Positions 27,375-39,006 of a stretch of 64,000 nucleotides of DNA are shown here, one piece after another. Every line of letters starts with the position of its first letter. Position 1 is the first letter of the stretch. Position numbers and translations under genes: made by a program. The notes under the pieces were generated by a model. The model was not told where the DNA came from, made no database searches, and was given only the letters and a program-made list of their open reading frames with translations. Source of the DNA: Microbacterium sp. SORGH_AS_0428 (GTDB lineage Bacteria > Actinomycetota > Actinomycetes > Actinomycetales > Microbacteriaceae); NCBI RefSeq assembly GCF_031453615.1, contig NZ_JAVIZT010000001.1, forward strand, positions 372,001 to 436,000. The letters are read 5' to 3'.

Positions 27375-28580
27375 GTGGCCGAGATTTCGGACGTCTTCTT
27401 CGTCGACGGCATGCGTACGCCCTTCGGGCGCGCCGGCGAGAAGGGCATGTACTGGAACACCCGCGCGGACGATCTGGTGGTCAAGACGATCATCGGCGTC
27501 ATGGAGCGCAATCCGCAGGTCCCCGCGGACCGCATCGATGATGTCGCCATCGCCGCGACCAGCCAGACGGGCGACCAGGGACTCACCCTCGGCCGCTCGG
27601 CGGCGATCCTGGCAGGTCTGCCGATGACGGTTCCCGGCTTCGCGATCGACCGCATGTGCGCCGGCGCCATGACCAGCGTCACGACGATGGCCGGCTCGAT
27701 CGGCGTCGGGATGTACGACGTCGCGCTCGCCGGGGGTGTCGAGCACATGGGGCATCACCCCATCGGCGCCAACGCCGACCCGAACCCGCGGTTCGTCGCC
27801 GAGCGGATGGTCGACCCGGGAGCGCTCAACATGGGCGTGACCGCGGAGCGCATCTTCGACCGCTTCCCGCATCTGACGCGCGAACGCAGCGACATGTTCG
27901 GGATGCTCAGCCAGCACAAGGCGCAGGCGGCGTACGAGAACGGCAGGTTCCAGCCCGACCTCGTGCCCGTGGCGATCAAGGACGCCGACGGTGCGTGGGG
28001 CCTCGCGACCGAGGATGAGGGACGACGCCCCGAGACGACGCTCGAGCAGCTCGCGACTCTGAAGACCCCGTTCCGTCCCCATGGTCGCGTGACGGCCGGC
28101 ACGTCGTCACCGCTCACCGACGGCGCGACGATGGGCCTGCTGGCCGGCGGCGGGGCGGTGAAGGAACTCGGCCTGCAGCCGAAGATGCGCCTCGTCTCGT
28201 TCGCCTTCGCCGGTGTGCAGCCGGAGATCATGGGCATCGGGCCGATTCCGGCGACGGAGAAGGCCCTGCGCAAGGCGGGACTGACGATCGACGACATCGG
28301 CCTGTTCGAGCTGAACGAGGCCTTCGCGATCCAGGTGATCTCCCTGCTCGACCACTTCGGGATCGCCGACGACGACCCGCGCGTGAACCCCTGGGGCGGC
28401 GCCATCGCGCTCGGGCACCCGCTGGCCGCATCCGGCGTGCGTCTGATGATCCAGCTCGCCGCGCAGTTCCGTGAGCGGCCCGACGTCCGCTATGGACTCA
28501 CCGCGATGTGCGTGGGACTGGGGCAGGGCGGCTCGGTCATCTGGGAGAACCCGTTCTTCGACGGCAAGAAGCGGAAGTGA
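27375..28580 (+). CDS. fadA: Acetyl-CoA C-acyltransferase (thiolase)
   Basis: A 401-aa thiolase cleaving 3-ketoacyl-CoA with CoA in beta-oxidation. The acyl-accepting Cys95 lies in DRMCAGAMTSV, the His in NEAFAIQ follows a family-typical ELNEAF, and the second Cys in AMCVGLGQGGS. The GHPLGASG motif reads GHPLAASG. GTG at 27375 follows GGAGG by 4 nt. It is the first gene of a fadA-fadB operon. A small CCTCC/GGAGG hairpin lies in the leader (27336-27351). Confidence 0.94.
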   Translation: MAEISDVFFVDGMRTPFGRAGEKGMYWNTRADDLVVKTIIGVMERNPQVPADRIDDVAIAATSQTGDQGLTLGRSAAILAGLPMTVPGFAIDRMCAGAMTSVTTMAGSIGVGMYDVALAGGVEHMGHHPIGANADPNPRFVAERMVDPGALNMGVTAERIFDRFPHLTRERSDMFGMLSQHKAQAAYENGRFQPDLVPVAIKDADGAWGLATEDEGRRPETTLEQLATLKTPFRPHGRVTAGTSSPLTDGATMGLLAGGGAVKELGLQPKMRLVSFAFAGVQPEIMGIGPIPATEKALRKAGLTIDDIGLFELNEAFAIQVISLLDHFGIADDDPRVNPWGGAIALGHPLAASGVRLMIQLAAQFRERPDVRYGLTAMCVGLGQGGSVIWENPFFDGKKRK

Positions 28581-28588
28581 GTGCCACC

Positions 28589-30733
28589 ATGACCGACTAC
28601 GACGCGATCGATTTCTCCCCGCTCGACCAGTTCAGCGGCGACGAGGTCGTCACCCACTCCCCCGTGCGCGACATCCGGCTGCCCTCGGGCAAGGTGCTGG
28701 CGCTCATCACACTCGACAACGGCCGGGATCACACCCGACCGAACACCCTCGGCCCCGCGACGCTGAAGGAGCTCGGCGACACGCTGTCCGCACTCGCCTC
28801 GCGCGCAGCGGCCGGCGAGATCCATGCCGTCGGCATCACGGGCAAGCAGTACATCCTTGCTGCGGGAGCCGACCTCTCCGATGTCTCGAAGGTCCCGTCA
28901 CGGGATGCCGCCAAGCTCATTGCGCAGCGCGGCCACCAGGTGCTGGGTCGCCTTGCGGAGCTCGGCGTGCCGTCTTTCGCCTTCGTGAACGGCCTCGCGC
29001 TCGGCGGCGGCGTCGAGATCGCACTCAACTCCACGTACCGCACGGTGGATGCGTCCGCAGCCGCGATCGCGTTGCCCGAGGTGTTCCTGGGCATCATCCC
29101 GGGTTGGGGCGGTTCGTACCTGCTGCCGAACCTCATCGGCATCGAGAAGGCGCTCGAGGTCGTCATCTCGAACCCGCTGAAGCAGAACCGCACGCTCAAG
29201 CCCCGCCAGGCGTACGAACTCGGGATGTTCGACGCCATCTTCTCCCCCGCGAACTTCCTCGAGGAGTCTCTCGCCTGGGCCGACGGTGTCATCGGTGGCG
29301 CGATCAAGGTCGAGCGCAAGAACGAGCCCGGCAAGATCGAGCGTCTCACGAAGTGGCCGATCGCGATCAAGGTGGCTCGCGGCATGCTGGAGAGCCGGAT
29401 CGGCACGGTCCCGCGCTCGCCTTACGTCGCGCTCGAGCTCCTCGACAAGGCCAAGGGGGGAACCAGGGCCGAGGGCTTCGCGCGCGAGGACGAGGCGCTG
29501 GCGGATCTCGTCGTCGGCGACCAGTTCGCGGCCTCGATGTATGCCTTCGATCTCGTGCAGAAGCGCGCGAAACGCCCCGTGGGCGCGCCGGACAAGACGC
29601 TCGCGAAGAAGGTCACCAAGGTCGGCGTCATCGGCGCGGGCCTCATGGCCAGTCAGTTCGCGCTGCTGTTCGTGCGCAAGCTCCGCGTGCCCGTCCTCAT
29701 CACCGACATCGACCAGGCGCGGGTCGACAAGGGGGTGGCCCACATCCACGAGGAGATCGGCAAGCTCGAGGCGAAGGGGCGTCTGGACGCGGACGCCGCC
29801 AACCAGCTGCGCGGACTCGTGACCGGCACGACCGACAAATCGCAGTACGCGGACTGCGACTTCGTCATCGAGGCGGTCTTCGAGGAGGTCGGTGTCAAGC
29901 AGCAGGTGTTCGCGGAGATCGAGTCGATCGTGGCCGAAGACGCGATCCTCGCGACCAACACCTCGTCGCTCTCGGTCACCGAGATCGGGTCCAAGCTCGC
30001 GCACCCCGAGCGCTTGGTGGGCTTCCACTTCTTCAACCCGGTGGCCGTCATGCCGCTCATCGAGGTGGTCAAGACCGAAGCGACCTCGGATGCGGCGTTG
30101 TCCACTGCCTTCGTCGTGGCCAAGGGTCTCGGAAAGAACGCTGTGCTCACCGCCGACGCTCCCGGCTTCGTCGTCAACCGGCTCCTGGCGAAGGTCATGG
30201 GCGAAGCGGCACGCGCCGTCTACGAGGGCACGCCGCTGCTCACCGTCGAGAAGGCATTCGCTCCGCTGGGGCTGCCGATGACGCCGTTCCAGCTCATCGA
30301 TCTGGTGGGCTGGAAGGTTGCGGCGCACGTGCAGGACACGATGGCGCATGCCTTCCCCGACCGGTTCTTCGCGTCGGAGAACTTCCACAAGCTGGCCGAG
30401 CTGGCGGAGATCGTCGAGAAGGACAAGAGCGGACGTGTCACGGGCTGGACGAAGGCCGCCGAGAAGGTGTTGAAGCCCGCTGTCGGCACGACACCTGTCG
30501 CGGAGGCGGAGATCCTCCGCCGCGTGCAGGACGGCCTGGCGCAGGAGATCCGCATCATGCTGGACGATGCGGTCGTCCCGGAGGTGCAGGACATCGATCT
30601 GTGCCTCATCCTCGGCGCGGGCTGGCCGTTCATCGACGGCGGGGCATCGCCGTACCTCGACAGAGAGGGCGCCTCCGAGCGCGTGTTCGGCGCGACGTTC
30701 CACACTCCGCCGATCCGCGGCGTCGGCGCCTGA
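28589..30733 (+). CDS. fadB: Multifunctional beta-oxidation protein: enoyl-CoA hydratase + 3-hydroxyacyl-CoA dehydrogenase
   Basis: A 714-aa two-enzyme protein. The N-terminal crotonase domain (about 1-220) shows AAGADLSDVS, LALGGGVEIALNS and the catalytic-Glu segment LPEVFLGIIPGWGG. The NAD domain starts at about 335 with VGVIGAGLMASQFALL, where the third Gly of the usual GxGxxG is Ala. The catalytic His is in VGFHFFNPVAVMPLIEVV, and the dimerisation domains follow. With the preceding thiolase it completes a beta-oxidation spiral. An alternative GTG start at 28577 would overlap the fadA stop (GTGA). Confidence 0.94.
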   Translation: MTDYDAIDFSPLDQFSGDEVVTHSPVRDIRLPSGKVLALITLDNGRDHTRPNTLGPATLKELGDTLSALASRAAAGEIHAVGITGKQYILAAGADLSDVSKVPSRDAAKLIAQRGHQVLGRLAELGVPSFAFVNGLALGGGVEIALNSTYRTVDASAAAIALPEVFLGIIPGWGGSYLLPNLIGIEKALEVVISNPLKQNRTLKPRQAYELGMFDAIFSPANFLEESLAWADGVIGGAIKVERKNEPGKIERLTKWPIAIKVARGMLESRIGTVPRSPYVALELLDKAKGGTRAEGFAREDEALADLVVGDQFAASMYAFDLVQKRAKRPVGAPDKTLAKKVTKVGVIGAGLMASQFALLFVRKLRVPVLITDIDQARVDKGVAHIHEEIGKLEAKGRLDADAANQLRGLVTGTTDKSQYADCDFVIEAVFEEVGVKQQVFAEIESIVAEDAILATNTSSLSVTEIGSKLAHPERLVGFHFFNPVAVMPLIEVVKTEATSDAALSTAFVVAKGLGKNAVLTADAPGFVVNRLLAKVMGEAARAVYEGTPLLTVEKAFAPLGLPMTPFQLIDLVGWKVAAHVQDTMAHAFPDRFFASENFHKLAELAEIVEKDKSGRVTGWTKAAEKVLKPAVGTTPVAEAEILRRVQDGLAQEIRIMLDDAVVPEVQDIDLCLILGAGWPFIDGGASPYLDREGASERVFGATFHTPPIRGVGA

Positions 30734-30738
30734 CTCAC

Positions 30739-30782
30739 CGTCGAAGGGGCGGCTCACCGAACGGTGGGCCGCCCCTTCGACG
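30739..30782. terminator. Bidirectional terminator between fadB and dxs
   Basis: CGTCGAAGGGGCGGC pairs with GCCGCCCCTTCGACG, with an inner CACC/GGTG pair around GAAC. It fills the 54 bp between the convergent fadB and dxs stops. There is no long T tract on either side, as is common in high-GC actinobacteria. Confidence 0.75.
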
Positions 30783-30787
30783 TCGTG

Positions 30788-32746
30788 TCAGGAGCTGCGT
30801 GATCCGACGCCCTCGTCGTCCGGAACGCGGAGATCCGCCGCATCCTTCGACCCGCGGGCCACGGGGATCCGCGTGCCCAGCACCTGCGCGACCACATCCT
30901 GCGCGATCTTGGCGGCGGTGAGGCCTGCATCCGCGAGGATCTGGTCGCGGGAGGCATGGTCGATGAACTCGTCCGGGACTCCGAGTTCGTCGACGGCCGT
31001 GTCGACGCCGTTCTCACGGAGCACCTGACGGATGCGCGTGCCGATCCCGCCCACCCGGATGCCGTCCTCGATCGTGATCACGAGTCGGTGCGCGGCCGCC
31101 AGATCGACGAGTGAGCCCGCCACGGGGACGACCCATCGCGGATCGACGACGGTCGCACCGATGCCCTGCGCGGAGAGACGCTCGGCGACCTCCATCGCGG
31201 TATGCGCCATGGGGCCGATACCGATGATGAGCACGTCGGCCGCCTGGGGTTTCACGAGCACGTCGACGCCGTCGTCCAGACGCTCGACGGCGGGAAGCTC
31301 CGTGCCCACCGCGCCCTTCGGATATCGCAGCACGGTGGGACCGTCCGAGACCTCCACCGCCTCCGCCAGCTCCTCACGAAGACGCGCCGCGTCACGTGGT
31401 GCCGCGATCCGGATACGGGGCACCAGCTGCAGCATCGCAAGGTCCCAGATGCCGTGGTGACTCGGACCGTCGGGACCCGTGACGCCGGCGCGATCGAGGA
31501 CGAACGTGACCCCGGCGCGGTGCAGCGCCACATCCATCAGCACCTGGTCGAACGCACGGTTCATGAACGTCGCGTAGACCGCGACGACGGGGTGCAGACC
31601 GCCGTACGCGAGACCTGCGGCCGACGCGGCCGCGTGCTGTTCGGCGATGCCGACGTCGTAGACCCGGTCCGGGAAGCGCTGCGCAAACGGCAGCAGGCCG
31701 GTGGGCCGCAGCATGGCCGCCGTGACGGCGATCACATCGGAGCGCTCCGCTCCGATGCGCGTGAGCTCCTCCGCGAACACGTCGGTCCACGCGGTCCCCG
31801 CGTCCGCGCCGAGCGTCGCACCCGTCACCGGGTCGATGCGGCCGACCGCGTGGAACTGGTCGGCCTCGTCCTCCACGGCGGGCTGGTAGCCGCGGCCCTT
31901 CTCCGTGATCGTGTGGACGATCACGGGAGCGCCGTAGTTCTTCGCGAGCTCGAGCGTCTCGAGCAGCGCCCGGATGTCGTGACCGTCGATCGGGCCCAGA
32001 TACTTGATGTCGAGGTTGGAGTAGAGCGCCTCGTTGTTGGTGAACCGCGAGAGGAAGCCCCGCGTGCCGCCGCGCACGCCGCGATAGAACGCCCGCGCGG
32101 CCGGACCCAGACGGGTGATGAGATTGCGGGACCCGCGATGCAGACTCTGGTAGGCGTCGGCGGTGCGCACGCGGTTGAGGTAGCGCGCCATGCCGCCGAT
32201 CGTCGGCGCATACGAACGGCCGTTGTCGTTGACGACGATGACCAGGTTCCGATCGTTGTCATCGGAGATGTTGTTGAGCGCTTCCCAGGTCATTCCGCCC
32301 GTGAGGGCACCGTCACCGACAACGGCGACGACGTGACGGTCGCGCCGGCCGGTCTGGGCGAAGGCACGGGAGATGCCGTCGGCCCAGCTGAGCGAACTGG
32401 AGGCGTGGGAGGACTCGACGATGTCATGCTCGCTCTCCGAACGCTGCGGATACCCGGCGAGGCCGCCGCGTGAGCGCAGCGCGGAGAAGTCCTGCCGGCC
32501 CGTGAGCAGCTTGTGCACGTACGACTGGTGTCCCGTGTCGAAGACGATGGGGTCGTTCGGCGAGTCGAAGACACGGTGCAGCGCGATGGTGAGCTCCACC
32601 ACCCCGAGATTCGGTCCGAGATGCCCGCCGGTGCGGGCCACATTCTCGATGAGGAACGCACGGATCTCCCCGGCGAGCTCTTCGAGCTGAGCGGTCGTCA
32701 GGGTGCGCAGATCGCTCGGCCGGCTCACGTCGGACAACAACGACAT
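30788..32746 (-). CDS. dxs: 1-deoxy-D-xylulose-5-phosphate synthase
   Basis: A 652-aa ThDP-dependent enzyme condensing pyruvate and glyceraldehyde 3-phosphate, the entry to the MEP isoprenoid pathway. Visible: GGHLGPNLGVVELTIALH, the catalytic GHQSYVHKLLTGR, the ThDP/Mg motif VGDGALTGGMTWEALNN, the pyrimidine domain VGIAEQHAAASAAGLAYGG, and the C-terminal transketolase domain. ATG at 32746 has AAGGGAA upstream, preferred to an ATG eleven codons earlier. This PdxS-type organism does not need DXP for vitamin B6, so dxs serves isoprenoids (and possibly thiamine). Confidence 0.96.
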   Translation of the reverse strand: MSLLSDVSRPSDLRTLTTAQLEELAGEIRAFLIENVARTGGHLGPNLGVVELTIALHRVFDSPNDPIVFDTGHQSYVHKLLTGRQDFSALRSRGGLAGYPQRSESEHDIVESSHASSSLSWADGISRAFAQTGRRDRHVVAVVGDGALTGGMTWEALNNISDDNDRNLVIVVNDNGRSYAPTIGGMARYLNRVRTADAYQSLHRGSRNLITRLGPAARAFYRGVRGGTRGFLSRFTNNEALYSNLDIKYLGPIDGHDIRALLETLELAKNYGAPVIVHTITEKGRGYQPAVEDEADQFHAVGRIDPVTGATLGADAGTAWTDVFAEELTRIGAERSDVIAVTAAMLRPTGLLPFAQRFPDRVYDVGIAEQHAAASAAGLAYGGLHPVVAVYATFMNRAFDQVLMDVALHRAGVTFVLDRAGVTGPDGPSHHGIWDLAMLQLVPRIRIAAPRDAARLREELAEAVEVSDGPTVLRYPKGAVGTELPAVERLDDGVDVLVKPQAADVLIIGIGPMAHTAMEVAERLSAQGIGATVVDPRWVVPVAGSLVDLAAAHRLVITIEDGIRVGGIGTRIRQVLRENGVDTAVDELGVPDEFIDHASRDQILADAGLTAAKIAQDVVAQVLGTRIPVARGSKDAADLRVPDDEGVGSRSS

Positions 32747-32775
32747 ATCTGTTCCCTTCCTCTCGGGCGAGGCCG

Positions 32776-33147
32776 TCATGATCGGGTCCGCCGGGCGCCT
32801 GCGGACTCCTGCCGCAATACCCTCGCCATCGGACGCCCCTTCGCGAGTTCATCGACGAGTTTGTCGAGATACCGGATCCGCTGCATGAGGGGATCGTCGA
32901 TCTCCTCCACCCGAATGCCGCAGATCACCCCGGTGATCCGGTCGACATGCGGGTTGAGGTGCGCCAGAGCGAAGAAGTCCTCGAGACTCGTGCGCTCGGC
33001 GAGGTGGCGCGAGATCTCCTCGTCATCAAACCCCGTGAGCCAACGGATGACCTCGTCGAGCTCGGCGCTCGTGCGCCCCTTCCGCTCGATCTTCGCCGCA
33101 TAGAGCGGATAGATGTCAGCGATCGGCGTCGCGAAGATCCGGCTCAT
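32776..33147 (-). CDS. DUF2200 family protein
   Basis: A 123-aa soluble protein of the widespread DUF2200 family, recognised by the opening RIFATPIADIYPLYAAKIERKGRT, VIRWLTGFD, and the strongly conserved ITGVICGIRVEEIDDPLMQ and RYLDKLVDELAKG. The biochemical role is unknown. ATG at 33147 matches the usual N-terminus; a GTG two codons earlier is possible. It lies 29 bp upstream of dxs on the same strand, perhaps cotranscribed with it. Confidence 0.87.
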   Translation of the reverse strand: MSRIFATPIADIYPLYAAKIERKGRTSAELDEVIRWLTGFDDEEISRHLAERTSLEDFFALAHLNPHVDRITGVICGIRVEEIDDPLMQRIRYLDKLVDELAKGRPMARVLRQESAGARRTRS

Positions 33148-33221
33148 CTCCACAGGTTAGCCGCTGCAGCAGAAGACGGGTCGGCCCCTTGCCAGGACCG
33201 ACCCGTCTCAGGTGCGAACGC

Positions 33222-36056
<2,835 letters not shown>

Positions 36057-36142
36057 GTCTGTCTCCTTCGTCGGCGTTCACGGGCGTCGTCGCGGGGCCC
36101 GATCTGCCCATCTTCCCCGCGTCCGGAAGGGGTTGCTAGGAA

Positions 36143-36155
36143 GGTAAGCCTTACC
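36143..36155 (-). promoter_or_regulatory. DtxR/IdeR-like iron box upstream of acnA
   Basis: GGTAAG-C-CTTACC, a perfect 13-bp palindrome about center 36149, resembles the DtxR/IdeR consensus core AGGTTAGSCTAACCT. Outer consensus positions are only partly kept. It lies about 90 bp before the acnA start, in the leader if transcription starts near 36185. Iron control of aconitase is known in actinobacteria; this site is inferred. Confidence 0.6.
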
Positions 36156-36168
36156 CCGTCGCCCGGAA

Positions 36169-36192
36169 ATTTATCTCGATGTCGAGATAAAT
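36169..36192. promoter_or_regulatory. 24-bp AT-rich palindrome upstream of acnA
   Basis: ATTTATCTCGA-TG-TCGAGATAAAT: two perfect 11-bp arms around a 2-bp centre, very AT-rich against its surroundings. It sits 113-136 bp before acnA and ends 4 bp from the stop of the DUF3159 gene. A TGATACTAT string (extended -10-like) adjoins it on the minus strand, so a dimeric repressor here would block transcription start. The style suits MarR or TetR regulators. Confidence 0.7.
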
Positions 36193-36196
36193 AGTA

Positions 36197-36985
36197 TCAC
36201 CGGGCGCCGGAGTCCTCCGCGTCGGACACGGCGTCGGTTCGCGGGTAGCACGCCCGGACGACGAGCCATGTCACCGCGAGCAGAGGGGCGAACAGCGGGA
36301 GCCCCATGGCGATCTTCAGCACACCGAGTGTGGTCACATCCCCGGCGAGATAGAAGGGCAGCTGGACCGCCAGCTTCGTGAAGAAGAACAGACCCCAGAC
36401 CAGCGTGAGCCAGAAGAAGGTCCGGCGCTTGCGCCGATCGGCTCGCCACGCGGTCGCTTCACCCATGAGCCACCCTGCGGCAAGCCCGATGATGGGCCAG
36501 CCGATGAAGGCAGAGACGAGGAAGGCAGTGCCGTAACCGCCATTGATGAAGAACCCGAGCAGGAAATTGTCTTCGCCGCGGCCGGTCCACAACGCGAGGC
36601 CGGCTGCAAGAGCTGCGGCGATCAGGCCACCCAGCGCCGGAGAGGCGTTGCTCCGCCAGATCAGCCGAACGACCGTGAACAATGCGGCGACACCCACCGA
36701 CAGGGCGAGCGAGAGCGGAAGGTTCCCCGTCCCGGCCGCGGGGTCCTGCGTTGCCGTGAATGTGATCACGAACACGAGACTCGGGAGTACGGACTCGATG
36801 ATGCCGCGCCAACCGCCGATGGCGTGCCACACCACATGACCGGTGCTCGCCTGCTGTGCCGGGTCCAGTCCCGCGCGTCGCGCCGCCGCCCCCAGCGCGG
36901 ATCCGATGAGCTCGGATGCGCGGGGCTCGGCCGGAGCCGGCGGGTCGAGCGACGGCCGCTCGTCGCGCGTCTCGTCGGAGCTCAC
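36197..36985 (-). CDS. DUF3159 membrane protein
   Basis: A 262-aa actinobacterial membrane protein of the DUF3159 family. A hydrophilic N-terminus of about 60 residues is followed by around six transmembrane segments; the AIGGWRGIIESVLPSLVFVITF opening and the FFINGGYGTAFLVSAFIGWPIIGL and LTLVWGLFFFTKLAVQLPFYLAG segments are family-like. Function unknown. The start ATG overlaps the DUF3710 stop (ATGA), so it is the third gene of dut-DUF3710-DUF3159. Confidence 0.9.
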   Translation of the reverse strand: MSSDETRDERPSLDPPAPAEPRASELIGSALGAAARRAGLDPAQQASTGHVVWHAIGGWRGIIESVLPSLVFVITFTATQDPAAGTGNLPLSLALSVGVAALFTVVRLIWRSNASPALGGLIAAALAAGLALWTGRGEDNFLLGFFINGGYGTAFLVSAFIGWPIIGLAAGWLMGEATAWRADRRKRRTFFWLTLVWGLFFFTKLAVQLPFYLAGDVTTLGVLKIAMGLPLFAPLLAVTWLVVRACYPRTDAVSDAEDSGAR

Positions 36986-37581
36986 GCCGCGCCCGGGGTC
37001 GCCGGCATCTTCAGGGGGATGAGGTCGCGCGGCGGCATCGGCGTGCCGCCGCGGACCACGACGAGCGACCGGAAGAGGTCCTCGATCTGGGCGGCGGCGT
37101 CGACGTTCGACGTCGCCGCTCCCCCGATCACGCCGCGCAGAAACCAGCGGGGGCCGTCGACGCCGACGAAGCGCGCGAGTCGCTTGGCGCCGCTGCTGGC
37201 ATCACCGGCCACGACGACCGGCACCTCGGCGAGCAGCTCCGGACCGAGCGGGCCCTCTCGCTCCTCGACGCGTCCGCCCTGCTGACGCACCTGCTGGCGG
37301 ATCTGCTCGCGGGTCTCCTCCCAGAGCCCGCTCGAGCGGGGCGCGGCGAACGGCTGCACCTGGAGCGTCGAGTCGGCGTAGTCGAGACCGACGGCGACGA
37401 TGCGCTTGGTCTGCTCCTCGACCTCGAGCCGCAGGTTGAGCCCCTCGCGCGGCAGCACCTTGATCGCGCCCAGATCGATGTAGGGGCGCACAGGGTTCAC
37501 CTCCGACTCGTCGAAGGGTCCCGCGGTCTCGCGGTCGATCGGAGCGCTCTTGCCGCTCGGTTCCAGAGATGCGTCGGTCAT
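36982..37581 (-). CDS. DUF3710 family protein
   Basis: A 199-aa soluble protein of the actinobacterial DUF3710 family. It has YIDLGAIKVLPREGLNLRLEVEE, LQVQPFAAPRSSGLWEETREQIRQQ, FVGVDGPRWFLRGVIGG and a C-terminal VVVRGGTPMPPRDLIPL, all characteristic. No catalytic residues are evident. It is coupled on both sides by ATGA overlaps with dut upstream and DUF3159 downstream; the same adjacency to dut is found in mycobacteria. Biochemical role unknown. Confidence 0.9.
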   Translation of the reverse strand: MTDASLEPSGKSAPIDRETAGPFDESEVNPVRPYIDLGAIKVLPREGLNLRLEVEEQTKRIVAVGLDYADSTLQVQPFAAPRSSGLWEETREQIRQQVRQQGGRVEEREGPLGPELLAEVPVVVAGDASSGAKRLARFVGVDGPRWFLRGVIGGAATSNVDAAAQIEDLFRSLVVVRGGTPMPPRDLIPLKMPATPGAA

Positions 37582-38033
37582 CGGGTCGTCCTCGCAGAAG
37601 TGTCGTATCCGGTGGAGCCGAAGCCCCCTTCGCCGCGCACGCTGGCGGGCAGCTCATCGACCGGGAGGAAGCGCACCGGCGGGATCGGAAGGACCACCAG
37701 CTGTGCGATCCGGTCGCCCGCCGAGACCTCGTAGGCCTCGGTGCGGTCGGTGTTCAGGAGCGCGACCTTGATCTCGCCGCGGTAGCCCGCATCCACGGTC
37801 CCGGGAGCATTGACCACGGTCACCCCGTGCTTGGCCGCCAACCCCGAACGAGGCATGACGAACGCCGCATACCCCTCGGGCAGCGCGATGCGCACGCCGG
37901 TGCCCACGAGAGCACGCTCTCCGGGCCCGAGTCGCACCCCCTCTGCGGCGATCAGGTCGGCACCCGCGTCGCCCGGGTGAGCGAACTCCGGGAGGACGGG
38001 CGCGATAATGGGGATGTCCACGCTTTCGGCCAC
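37578..38033 (-). CDS. dut: Deoxyuridine triphosphatase (dUTPase)
   Basis: A 151-aa trimeric dUTPase hydrolysing dUTP to dUMP and PPi, keeping uracil out of DNA and supplying thymidylate synthesis. The five motifs are readable: GDAGADLIA (1), MPRSGLAAKHGV (2), NAPGTVDAGYRGEIKVALLN (3), GDRIAQLVV (4) and the C-terminal P-loop-like RGEGGFGSTG (5). GTG at 38033 gives normal length; a GTG four codons later is also possible. First gene of a three-gene operon and divergent from DUF3093 with only about 21 bp between starts. Confidence 0.95.
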   Translation of the reverse strand: MAESVDIPIIAPVLPEFAHPGDAGADLIAAEGVRLGPGERALVGTGVRIALPEGYAAFVMPRSGLAAKHGVTVVNAPGTVDAGYRGEIKVALLNTDRTEAYEVSAGDRIAQLVVLPIPPVRFLPVDELPASVRGEGGFGSTGYDTSARTTR

Positions 38034-38054
38034 CTCACGAGGGTAATGCAGAAC

Positions 38055-38525
38055 ATGACTTCCGACGTCGACTATCGCGAACGCCTGAGCCCCTCGCTGT
38101 GGACGCTCGTCGCCGCCGCGGTCTGCGCCCCCATGGTGGCGCTCGCCCTTTCCCCCGTCGACACCACTCTCGCGCTGGTGGCGGGCGTCGCGGTCGCGGC
38201 CCTGATCGTCTGGGCCCTGATGGCGGCCGCGCCTCGTGTCGAGGTCAGCGGTGGGGTGCTTCGTGCGGGCAGGGCCCACATCCCGGTCGACCTTCTGGGA
38301 GAGCCGGTCGCCTACTCGGGCGAGGACGCGCGGTTCGCGCGTGGCCGGGATGCCGACCCTCGGTCGTGGATGCTGGTGCGCGGCGGAATCGGTGGGGCGG
38401 TCGTCGTTCCCGTCGAGGATGCGGACGATCCGACACCGGCGTGGGTGGTGTCCTCTCGGACCCCCGACCGACTCGCCGCGGCGGTGCGCAGAGCGCAGGT
38501 CAGGCAGCGCACTCCACGCAGATAG
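38055..38525 (+). CDS. DUF3093 membrane protein
   Basis: A 156-aa actinobacterial DUF3093 protein: YRERLSPSLWTLVAAAVCAPMVAL starts a two-helix hairpin (about residues 15-60), followed by a cytoplasmic beta-rich domain containing GVLRAGRAHIPVDLLGE and the SWMLVRGGIGGAVVVPVED segment. Function unknown. Start chosen as ATG 38055 (MTSDVDYRE); an ATG three codons earlier is possible. Its 3' end overlaps the convergent DUF4193 gene by 26 bp. The dut/DUF3093/DUF4193 arrangement is conserved with mycobacteria. Confidence 0.88.
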   Translation: MTSDVDYRERLSPSLWTLVAAAVCAPMVALALSPVDTTLALVAGVAVAALIVWALMAAAPRVEVSGGVLRAGRAHIPVDLLGEPVAYSGEDARFARGRDADPRSWMLVRGGIGGAVVVPVEDADDPTPAWVVSSRTPDRLAAAVRRAQVRQRTPRR

Positions 38526-38793
38526 CGCCGAGCGACTCCTCGTGGTCGATCTGTGAGCGGTGCTTCACGAGGAAGCAGCTGACGCAGGTGAACTCGTCCT
38601 CCTGCGCGGGGAGCACGACGACGTCGAGCTCCAGGTCCGAAAGGTCGGCGCCGGGCAGCTCGAAGCCCGACGGGTTGTCGGCGTCCTCGACGTCGACGGC
38701 CCCGGACATCTTGTCCGGAACGCGCTCCTTGAGCGCTTCGATGGACTCGCTGTCGTCTTCGGTCTTGCGGGGGGCGTCGTAGTCCGTAGCCAT
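38500..38793 (-). CDS. DUF4193 zinc-ribbon-like protein
   Basis: A 97-aa actinobacterial DUF4193 protein. The N-terminus MATDYDAPRKTEDDSES is acidic and probably disordered. The C-terminus has two CxxC pairs (TCVSCF and ICVECA) about 24 residues apart, a likely zinc ribbon. The first start with coding character is ATG at 38793. Function unknown. The 213-bp gap to the divergent sepH contains a small inverted repeat GCATTT-N3-AAATGC (38867-38881) but no clear promoter. Confidence 0.9.
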   Translation of the reverse strand: MATDYDAPRKTEDDSESIEALKERVPDKMSGAVDVEDADNPSGFELPGADLSDLELDVVVLPAQEDEFTCVSCFLVKHRSQIDHEESLGAICVECAA

Positions 38794-39006
38794 TCTTCTC
38801 GTGTCTCTTGTCGCGTTGTGGATCTCCCGCCGTCGGGCAGGCGGCGATAGTTTGCATGACCGGGTGGCATTTAGCAAATGCGGATGCGTAGTGCTCGCAT
38901 CGCGGTCGGCACGCATCGAAACTCGCGCCACGCCCCGGATATTCCCGCCCGCGGCGATGCCCTGTGTCAGCATGGGCCCACACGGCAGATGGGAGGCGTG
39001 TGTCGC

